Shown one piece after another: positions 1-5,628 of a stretch of 8,600 bases of DNA. This DNA comes from an uncultured Sutterella sp. (GTDB lineage: Bacteria; Pseudomonadota; Gammaproteobacteria; Burkholderiales; Burkholderiaceae_F): NCBI GenBank assembly GCA_905202595.1, contig CAJKSP010000068.1, forward strand, positions 1-8,600, read 5' to 3'. A model generated the notes under the pieces. It saw only the letters and a program-made list of their open reading frames with translations, searched no databases and had not been told where the DNA came from. The first letter of the stretch is position 1; each line of letters begins with the position of its first letter. The position numbers and the translations under genes are program-made.

Positions 1-14
1 ACTATTCAATTCTG

Positions 15-41
15 GCAAATGCCGCCGAAAACGGCATTTGC
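15..41 (-). terminator. Stem-loop after the LysR gene, probable terminator
   Basis: Ten perfectly paired bases (GCAAATGCCG at 15-24 with CGGCATTTGC at 32-41) enclose a seven-base loop, 12 bases beyond the LysR stop codon. On the minus strand the loop reads TTTTCGG, and the bases after the stem (CAGAATTG) are not a clean T run, so this is a weak intrinsic terminator or a 3'-end protecting hairpin. The window edge hides what lies beyond. Confidence 0.5.
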
Positions 42-52
42 TCAGAGGATCC

Positions 53-961
53 CTAGGCTTCTTTTTGCTGGAACAGGCTTCGGCAGTGCAGGGCGAATTC
101 GCGGGCGAGCGCACTGTGCGGGCCTTCCGACGGGACGGCGAAGGCGAGGCGGCGCTCGGCCCAGGGATCGACTAGGCGGATGGCGCGCACGCCGACCGAG
201 TCCTTGAGGGAGGAAACGGGCACGACGGCGAGGCCGGCGCCGGCAGCGACGATGCGGATGAGAAGCGCAAATGACGGCAGCTGCACGATGGGAGAGTAGA
301 CATGTCCGAGGGCTTCGGCGCGGGAGGCCATCGCCCGCGTGAAAGGCTGGCCGTCGAGGGTGGCGACGTACGGGTATTCAAGCGTTTCTGCGTACGAGAT
401 TTCCGTTCTGGAAGCGAGGGGGTGTGCTTCGGGAACGATGACGACGTGTCGGTCGCTGCAGAACGGGATCACTTCAAGAAGCGGTTCCTTCAGGCGAAAG
501 ACGGCCTCTAGGCCGAGCGCGAGATCGCACGCGCCTGACAGGGCGTCTGAAGCGCCTTCGCTGGAGCGCCGCTCATGGAAGCTCAAGCGGATGTTGCGCC
601 CGGAGAGAAAGCTCGGCGCCGCCGGGGCGAGGAAGTTTTCGAGGCCGGCGCTGTTGGAGGCGATGCGAAGCAGCGTGCGCTCCGCCTTTTGATATCCCGC
701 CATGGCCGTTTCAAGAATGGAGGCCTGTCCGAGCACGGCCTGCGCATGGCGCTTGAGCGCTTCGCCCGCCGGCGTGAGCGCCAGGCCGCGGGACTGTCTT
801 AGAAAGAGCGGCACGCCGAGCGCGCCCTCGAGCTTCTTGAGCCTCAGCGAGAGCGCCGAAGCGGTGAAGGGAAGCTCTTCGGCTGCAGCGGTGAGCGAGC
901 GCGTTTTGGCAAGCGTCAGAAAGACGGTGAGGTCGATGAGGTCGTAATGCGGAAGCGCCAT
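53..961 (-). CDS. LysR-family transcriptional regulator
   Basis: This is a 302-residue protein, the usual length for LysR-type regulators, which bind DNA as oligomers and respond to a small metabolite. The N-terminus (about residues 9-66) is the winged helix-turn-helix: FLTLAKTRSLTAAAEEL, then a recognition helix around FTASALSLRLKKLEGALG, then the wing PLFLRQSRGLALTPAGEAL. Residues from about 90 to 295 form the periplasmic-binding-protein-like effector domain. The gene sits 34 bases downstream of the EamA transporter on the same strand, so the two are probably cotranscribed and the regulator may control that transporter. Most LysR genes are instead divergent from their target, so this link is inference. 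No strong Shine-Dalgarno precedes the ATG, consistent with coupling to the upstream gene. The effector cannot be predicted. Confidence 0.93.
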   Translation of the reverse strand: MALPHYDLIDLTVFLTLAKTRSLTAAAEELPFTASALSLRLKKLEGALGVPLFLRQSRGLALTPAGEALKRHAQAVLGQASILETAMAGYQKAERTLLRIASNSAGLENFLAPAAPSFLSGRNIRLSFHERRSSEGASDALSGACDLALGLEAVFRLKEPLLEVIPFCSDRHVVIVPEAHPLASRTEISYAETLEYPYVATLDGQPFTRAMASRAEALGHVYSPIVQLPSFALLIRIVAAGAGLAVVPVSSLKDSVGVRAIRLVDPWAERRLAFAVPSEGPHSALAREFALHCRSLFQQKEA

Positions 962-995
962 CGCAGGGAAGCGTCAAAAGGTGCTGAGAAAATGC

Positions 996-1961
996 TCAGC
1001 GCGAAGAGGAGCCGTCGGCGTCGGAGCCGGCTCGGAGCGCCGCAGGCTCTCGCGTCTTGCGCTCAGGCAGCTGCGCCATGACGACGGCCGCCGCCATGAT
1101 GATGCAGCCGGCGAGCTCGCGTCCCGAAAGCACTTCACCCAGGACGACCCAGCCGGCAAGCACCGAGAAGACGCTTTCGAGCGACATGATGAGGCTTGCA
1201 GCCGTGTCGTTCATGCCGCGCTGGCCCACGATCTGCAGCGTGTAGGCGATGCCGTTGCTCATGATGCCGGCCCAAAGGATCGCCGGCAGCGCGCCGAGCC
1301 AGCCTTCCCAGGTAGGCAGCGCCTGAAAGGGCATGGCGATCAGGCCGAGAATGCCGCCGACGGCGAACTGCGCCACAGAGAGCTCGATGCCGTTTACTTT
1401 GGTGACGAAGCGGCCGATCACCAGAATATGCAGCGAGAAGACCAGCGCGCAGAGCAGCACATAGAGGTCGCCCAGCCGGATGGAGATGCCTTCAGGCGGA
1501 ATGCAGAGAAACCAGAGGCCCACGCAGGCAACGGCGACGCTGGCCCAAATCATCAGGCGGGACCGGCTGCCGAGCAGCAGTCCGATCACCGGCACGAGCA
1601 CGATGTAGAGCGACGTGATGAAGCCCGCCTTGCCCGCTTCAGTGTCGTGAAAAAGTCCGAACTGCTGCAGCGACTCGCCGCCGAAGAGGCAGAGGCCGCA
1701 GAGGAGTCCGCCGAGAAGCAGCGTGCGTTTGTATTCGGGCGTCTGCCGCTTTGCCCATTCCTGCGGCTTTTCTCGGCGCAGCTTCGCGCGCATGAACGCG
1801 ACAACAGGCAAGAGCACCAGGCAGCCGAGAAGCGTGCGGGAGGCCGTGAATGTGAAGGGGCTCACATGGTCCATGCCGGTTGACTGCGCGACGAATGTGC
1901 AGCCCCAGATGAAGGCCGTGAGGAGGAGAAGAAGCGATTGGCGGAGTTGAAAGAGAGACAT
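996..1961 (-). CDS. EamA/DMT-superfamily ten-helix membrane transporter
   Basis: This is a 321-residue inner-membrane protein of the drug/metabolite transporter superfamily, with two EamA repeats (about residues 8-145 and 155-295) and ten hydrophobic segments. Family signatures visible are FIWGCTFVAQ in helix 1 (residues 17-26), KAGFITSLYIVLVPVIG near the end of the first repeat, and ASLIMSLESVFSVLAGW followed by LGEVLSGRELAGCIIM in the second. Members export amino acids, metabolites or drugs; the substrate here is unknown. A polar tail of about 25 residues follows the last helix. The ATG at 1961 was preferred to a TTG one codon upstream. Neither has a convincing Shine-Dalgarno (GCTGAATTTTG precedes it), which is unusual beside the good sites of the other genes. 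It precedes the LysR gene by 34 bases. Confidence 0.92.
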   Translation of the reverse strand: MSLFQLRQSLLLLLTAFIWGCTFVAQSTGMDHVSPFTFTASRTLLGCLVLLPVVAFMRAKLRREKPQEWAKRQTPEYKRTLLLGGLLCGLCLFGGESLQQFGLFHDTEAGKAGFITSLYIVLVPVIGLLLGSRSRLMIWASVAVACVGLWFLCIPPEGISIRLGDLYVLLCALVFSLHILVIGRFVTKVNGIELSVAQFAVGGILGLIAMPFQALPTWEGWLGALPAILWAGIMSNGIAYTLQIVGQRGMNDTAASLIMSLESVFSVLAGWVVLGEVLSGRELAGCIIMAAAVVMAQLPERKTREPAALRAGSDADGSSSR

Positions 1962-2080
1962 CAAAATTCAGCGCGCGGCCTGCTGCAGGCTTGGGGGAAA
2001 GAAGCGCGCTGCCTCTTGTCGGGTTTGGGTTTGAGCGCAGGCTGGCGCGTGAGCCTCGCCGGGGCGCAGCAGATTAGGGC

Positions 2081-2086
2081 ATTGTA
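2081..2086 (-). promoter_or_regulatory. Candidate -10 box for the EamA-LysR unit
   Basis: On the minus strand this reads TACAAT, five of six matches to the sigma-70 -10 consensus. The best upstream -35-like element (TTGCTT) is only 14 bases away, so the match is incomplete. Transcription from here would give an untranslated leader of about 110 bases before the transporter start. The position, between the aldehyde dehydrogenase terminator and EamA, is right for a promoter. Confidence 0.33.
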
Positions 2087-2152
2087 GCGGCAGGATGCGC
2101 AAGCAATGCGGGTCAGCAGAGGCGCGTCGCCTGCATTCTGCAGGCAAAGCAA

Positions 2153-2178
2153 AGGCGCCCGGAAGCTTCCGGGCGCCT
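2153..2178 (-). terminator. Palindromic terminator after the aldehyde dehydrogenase
   Basis: Positions 2153-2178 form a perfect 26-base palindrome (AGGCGCCCGGA, AGCT centre, then its complement), folding into a stem of about 11 GC-rich pairs with a four-base loop. It starts 26 bases past the dehydrogenase stop. On the minus strand it is followed by TTTGCTTT, an adequate if interrupted U-tract. On the plus strand no T-run follows, so minus-strand termination is the better reading. A second GGGCGCCT copy lies at 2191-2198, at the very end of the coding region. Confidence 0.72.
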
Positions 2179-2204
2179 GAGGCAGAACGCGGGCGCCTTA
2201 AAGA

Positions 2205-3638
2205 TCAAAGCATGCTGCCATGCTCGAAGATCGCCTTGGGCTGCGTGAATTCCAGGAGGCCGAGCGGGCCGCCTTCGCGGCCGATGCCCGACGCCTTGTA
2301 GCCGCCGAAGGGCGCCGTGATGTCGCGAGGACCATCATTGACGTAGACGTTGCCGCTCTTGATGCGCTTCGCCACGGCGACCGCTTCAGCCTTCGGGCCG
2401 TAAACGGCGGCATTGAGGCCGTAGGGCGTGTCGTTGGCAATGGCGACGGCTTCATCAAGATCGCGGTAGGTGAGAACGCAGAGCACCGGTCCGAAGATCT
2501 CTTCCTGCGCAATGCGCATGCTGTTCTTGACGTTCACGAAGATGGCCGGCTTGATGTAGTAGCCGCCTTCGGGCTTTTCAGGCGGCACTTCGCCGGCGAG
2601 CAGCTCCGCGCCTTCCTCGAGGCCGAGCTGGATGTATTCGCGGATTTTGCGGTACTGCGCGGCGGAGGCGACGGGGCCGATCTTGGATACTGGGTCGGTC
2701 GGATCGCCGACCGGATAGTCGGCAAGCTTCTTGAGAAGCAGGGCCTTGACGTCGGAGAGCATCGACTCCGGCACGAGGAGGCGGGAGAGCGCCGTGCAGG
2801 TCTGGCCGGAATTCAGCAGGATCGAGTCGTAGAGCTTCGATGCTGCAGGGGCGTAGTCCTTCATGCCAGGCAGCCAGATGTAGGGAGACTTGCCGCCGAG
2901 CTCGAGGCTCACGCGCTTCATGCCGGCGAGCGCCTTCTGCGCGAGTTCAATGCCGACTTTCGTCGAGCCCGTGAAGGAAATCATGTCGATCAGCGGGTGC
3001 GTGGCCAGGCGGTCGCCGAGCGTGCGGCCGCGGCCGGAGACGAGGTTCACGACGCCCTTCGGGAAGCCGGCGCGGTCAAAGGCTTCCGTCATGTAGTAGG
3101 CCGTGAGCGGCGTATGCTGCGAGGGCTTCATGACGACGGTGTTGCCCATCAGGACCGCCGGAATGACCTTCTGGACCAGCTGTCCGAGGGGATAGTTCCA
3201 GGGCGTGACGCAGGCGACGACGCCGACCGGCTCGCGCAGGACGGACGAGCACGGGAAGTCTTCTTCAAGCGGGAGCGTTTCGGCGCAGCGGATGTAGCTT
3301 TCGACGCGGTCGTACTGGTAGTTCACCTGCGAGCTGCGGCTGAAGGCTGTGGGCGAGCCGAGCTCTTTGGTTTCCAGCTCGGTGATTTCATCGCCCATCG
3401 AGCGGAAGATCTCCAGCATGCGGCGCATGAGTGCAATGCGCTCAGCGAGCGGCTGCGCCGCCCATGCAGGCTGGGCGCGGTGCGCCGCTTCAACTGCGCG
3501 GTCAACGTCGGCCGGGCAGCCGTCCGGCACTTTGGCGAAGACTTCGCAGGTCGCCGGATTTTCAACGCCGATCCAGGAATCGGAAGCCGACGGCACCCAT
3601 TGGCCGTCGATGTACTGCTTCGAAAAGTCGAATGCCAT
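2205..3638 (-). CDS. NAD(P)-dependent aldehyde dehydrogenase
   Basis: This 477-residue soluble enzyme oxidises an aldehyde to the carboxylate with NAD(P)+. All the catalytic landmarks of the ALDH superfamily are present: the oxyanion asparagine N148 in PWNYP, cofactor lysine K171 in VVMKPSQHTP, the Rossmann loop FTGSTKVG (222-229), the general base E246 in ELGGKSPYI, the nucleophile C281 in NSGQTCTALSR, and E380 in QEEIFGPVL. The end, PFGGYKASGIGREGG, is the usual C-terminal motif. Length is normal and the frame intact. The ATG follows AGGA with nine bases between. The upstream neighbour on the same strand is a PLP aminotransferase 221 bases away, which suggests catabolism of an amine or amino-acid-derived aldehyde, but the substrate cannot be read from the sequence. 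A strong hairpin follows the stop. Confidence 0.95.
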   Translation of the reverse strand: MAFDFSKQYIDGQWVPSASDSWIGVENPATCEVFAKVPDGCPADVDRAVEAAHRAQPAWAAQPLAERIALMRRMLEIFRSMGDEITELETKELGSPTAFSRSSQVNYQYDRVESYIRCAETLPLEEDFPCSSVLREPVGVVACVTPWNYPLGQLVQKVIPAVLMGNTVVMKPSQHTPLTAYYMTEAFDRAGFPKGVVNLVSGRGRTLGDRLATHPLIDMISFTGSTKVGIELAQKALAGMKRVSLELGGKSPYIWLPGMKDYAPAASKLYDSILLNSGQTCTALSRLLVPESMLSDVKALLLKKLADYPVGDPTDPVSKIGPVASAAQYRKIREYIQLGLEEGAELLAGEVPPEKPEGGYYIKPAIFVNVKNSMRIAQEEIFGPVLCVLTYRDLDEAVAIANDTPYGLNAAVYGPKAEAVAVAKRIKSGNVYVNDGPRDITAPFGGYKASGIGREGGPLGLLEFTQPKAIFEHGSML

Positions 3639-3703
3639 GGTTGAATGTCCTGTCAGCCGGCATCGGGCGCTTGAGAAGAGCGGACGGCGCCGGCCCGTGT
3701 TTG

Positions 3704-3732
3704 TAGAGACGCAGAAAAGTTTAAGCCGTCAA
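3704..3732 (-). promoter_or_regulatory. Candidate promoter for the aldehyde dehydrogenase
   Basis: On the minus strand TTGACG (3727-3732) matches the -35 consensus in five of six positions, with a 17-base spacer to TCTCTA (3704-3709), a poor -10. A better -10-like TACAAA (3700-3705) lies 21 bases from the -35, which is too far. The rest of the 221-base gap between dehydrogenase and aminotransferase holds an imperfect GC-rich inverted repeat (arms near 3823-3835 and 3848-3860) without a T-run, so complete termination before the dehydrogenase is not evident. Confidence 0.3.
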
Positions 3733-3859
3733 TCTGAATGCGCAAGCCAGGCTGCAAAGATGGACGCACCCGTCATGCTTTCGAGAAGCGCGCCGGATGC
3801 GGACGTTCGAGGCGTCCACGCAGCAGGCGCGCTGCGCCTTGGCTGACGCGCTTCTGCTG

Positions 3860-5140
3860 CTAGGCGCGCTGGCGCGCTTCGGCAACCACTTCTCCAATTC
3901 GGCGCAGGCCGTCGGCGACCGTGCCGGCATCGGGGCCGTAGGAGAAGCGGACCCAGCTGCGGAAGGGCTCAGGGCTCGGGCGGCTTCGCCAAGGGCGCAG
4001 ATCAAAGAAATGGCCGGGAACTGTCATGACCTTTTTCTCCAGGCAGGCGCGGAAGAAGCGTTCTGAATCGTCAAGGCCTCCCGGCAGATCGGCGACGCTC
4101 GCCCAAACGTAGAACGTGCCGAGCGGATCCGCTGCGGTATGGATGCCGAGCTTGGCAAGGCCGTCGAGCATGAGGCGGCGCTTCTTGGCAAAGACTCGCC
4201 TGGTGGCCTCGAGCTCCGCTTCGGCGCGGCCCGGTTCGAGCGCCTTCATTGATGCGCGCTGCACCATCATGGAGGGACCGCCGTCAATGGCGGAGGCCGA
4301 GCGGTTGATCATGTCGATCACATAAGCAGGGCCTGCCGCCCAGCCGGCGCGCCAGCCCGCATAGCGGAAGCCCTTTGTCATGCCGTTGAAGACGACAAGC
4401 GGATCCTCATCAGGGTCGTTCACGACGGAAAGCGCAGAGATAGGACCGTCGGCCGGCGAGCCGTCGGGCTTATAGACATAGTTGGAATAAAACTCGTCGA
4501 TGCCGAGAAGGCATTTGGCGCGCCTCGCGGAGGCGAGGACGCGCTCGAGCTCCGGCTCGTCGGCGACCTGTCCCGTCGGGTTGCAGGGGTTGGAAAAGAG
4601 GAAGGCGTCGGGCCGCTCGTTGTGCAGGAATGCGTCGAAGGCCTCGGCCGTCACATTGAAGTTCACGTCTTCGCCGGCGCGAAGCTCCGAGAGCGCGCAG
4701 CGCTGGCGTTGCCCGAAGAGATAGTCCTCATAGGCGGTGTAGTCCGGGTTGCGGTAGCCGATCTTGGCGCCGTCGGCAAAGATGCCGAATAGGCGGGTGA
4801 GGGCGAGCCGGCCGCCGGCTGCAAAGGAAATGTTTTCTGCCGTATAGGGCTTGCGGCCGCGGCGGTGCGTCCGGTTGATCCAGTCGGCGACGGCTTCCCG
4901 CATCTCGAGCGTGCCGCCTACGGGACCGTAGCCCGCGTCATTGAGCTCCATGTCGACATGGAGGATGCGTTCGGGGGCGCCTTCAATCGGGCCGACTTCG
5001 GGCTGTCCTTGTCCGAGATTGCACCAGCCCGGGTCTCGGCCGAAGCCGAGCTTGTTTGCCTCGTTGACGGCCCAGATCACGCCGATGTACGGCACATATC
5101 GGACCATGGGGAAGCGGTCGTTTTTGGGGGATTCGAGCAT
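3860..5140 (-). CDS. Class I/II pyridoxal-phosphate aminotransferase
   Basis: This 426-residue cytosolic enzyme of PLP fold type I should transfer an amino group between an amino acid and a 2-oxo acid. Visible motifs are the substrate loop NLGQGQPEVGP (41-51), YGPVGGTLEMREAVADW (71-87), SNPCNPTG (183-190, N187 holding the PLP ring), GIDEFYSNYVY (213-223, D215 pairing with the pyridine nitrogen), the Schiff-base lysine K256 in GMTKGFRYAGWRAGW, R264 for the phosphate, and a C-terminal substrate-carboxylate arginine in SWVRFSYGPD. The ATG follows AGGAAG with nine bases between. The gene diverges from the hydrogenase across 485 bases and precedes the aldehyde dehydrogenase. The sequence does not single out a substrate; an aspartate, alanine or aromatic-type aminotransferase is possible. 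Confidence 0.93.
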   Translation of the reverse strand: MLESPKNDRFPMVRYVPYIGVIWAVNEANKLGFGRDPGWCNLGQGQPEVGPIEGAPERILHVDMELNDAGYGPVGGTLEMREAVADWINRTHRRGRKPYTAENISFAAGGRLALTRLFGIFADGAKIGYRNPDYTAYEDYLFGQRQRCALSELRAGEDVNFNVTAEAFDAFLHNERPDAFLFSNPCNPTGQVADEPELERVLASARRAKCLLGIDEFYSNYVYKPDGSPADGPISALSVVNDPDEDPLVVFNGMTKGFRYAGWRAGWAAGPAYVIDMINRSASAIDGGPSMMVQRASMKALEPGRAEAELEATRRVFAKKRRLMLDGLAKLGIHTAADPLGTFYVWASVADLPGGLDDSERFFRACLEKKVMTVPGHFFDLRPWRSRPSPEPFRSWVRFSYGPDAGTVADGLRRIGEVVAEARQRA

Positions 5141-5625
5141 TGTTGTTTTCTTCCTTTCCGCGCTGAGAGCGGAACGCGCGCATTGTGGTGAGTTGAAAAA
5201 GAATAGCGCTCAAAAAATCAGATGGCGGTTGAAGATGGAAGAAAGACGCTAAAGACTGCGCGAACGATGCGCGATGTTAGTTAATGACCTCAGAGACCCG
5301 ATCGCGCTCTTAAGCGCGCGGGCTTCTTCCGGAGGGCTGCGCAGAGGATGCTCCGCCGAGCCGGATGCGCCGCGAGAGAGGATCGGCCTTTTCCCGGCGC
5401 TGGCGGCCGGCAGCCTGATTCTCTTCCAATAAGACGCGGGCGAATAGGCCTAATGCCGCAAAAGGAAAATTCTATCGAGCGGCGGGATTCGATCGAAGTC
5501 AAACATTGAGGCGAAGTCGCCGCCAGGTTTGATTGATGATGCTAGAGTGAGCGGGACCGTGAAGAAGGCGGCATTCCCCAAGCTAAGCTGCCTTCAGACG
5601 TCAACCCCCTTAGGAGACCCCCGAT
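5141..5625. other. Divergent intergenic region, aminotransferase and hydrogenase
   Basis: These 485 bases lie between two gene starts that face away from each other, so both promoters should be here. I see no reading frame with a ribosome binding site or family motif, and no tRNA. It contains a stem-loop at 5297-5322, a ten-base palindrome TTCGATCGAA at 5488-5497, a small inverted repeat GGCGAAGTCGCC at 5510-5521, and TTGATTGATGATGCTAGAGT near 5529-5548 with a weak -10-like TAGAGT but no matching -35. TTGAT resembles one half of an FNR/CRP site, but the symmetrical second half is absent. No promoter can be assigned with confidence. Confidence 0.6.
5297..5322. other. GC-rich stem-loop in the hydrogenase upstream region
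   Basis: CCCG (5297-5300) pairs with CGGG (5319-5322) and, after a two-base AT bulge, CGCGCT (5303-5308) pairs with AGCGCG (5313-5318) around a CTTA loop. On the plus strand CTTCTTCC follows, a poor terminator tail. It could be a weak terminator, a leader structure in a long hydrogenase 5' untranslated region, or incidental. No plus-strand gene precedes it between the aminotransferase start and this point. Confidence 0.4.
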
Positions 5626-5628
5626 TTG
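5612..5628 (+). promoter_or_regulatory. Ribosome binding site that selects the TTG start
   Basis: AGGAG at 5612-5616 stands nine bases before TTG (5626) but 18 bases before the in-frame ATG at 5635. Spacing therefore favours the TTG start, giving MKHMDP. The surrounding eight bases TTAGGAGA (5610-5617) recur exactly at the internal start of the rubrerythrin part (6985-6992). Confidence 0.7.

Noticed and set aside
981..1883. Plus-strand frame of 300 codons opposite the EamA gene
   Set aside because: Its composition is almost entirely charged residues, and the minus strand has a clean ten-helix transporter; it is an antisense shadow.
2220..3644. Long open plus-strand frame (474 codons) opposite the aldehyde dehydrogenase
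   Set aside because: It is the antisense shadow of a gene with complete ALDH catalytic motifs; the translation has no domain motif and is rich in Arg, Ala and Gly, as expected from GC-rich antisense.
5529..5548. FNR/CRP box and sigma-70 promoter for the hydrogenase
   Set aside because: Only one TTGAT half-site is present and the -10-like TAGAGT has no -35 at a usable distance; not enough to call either.
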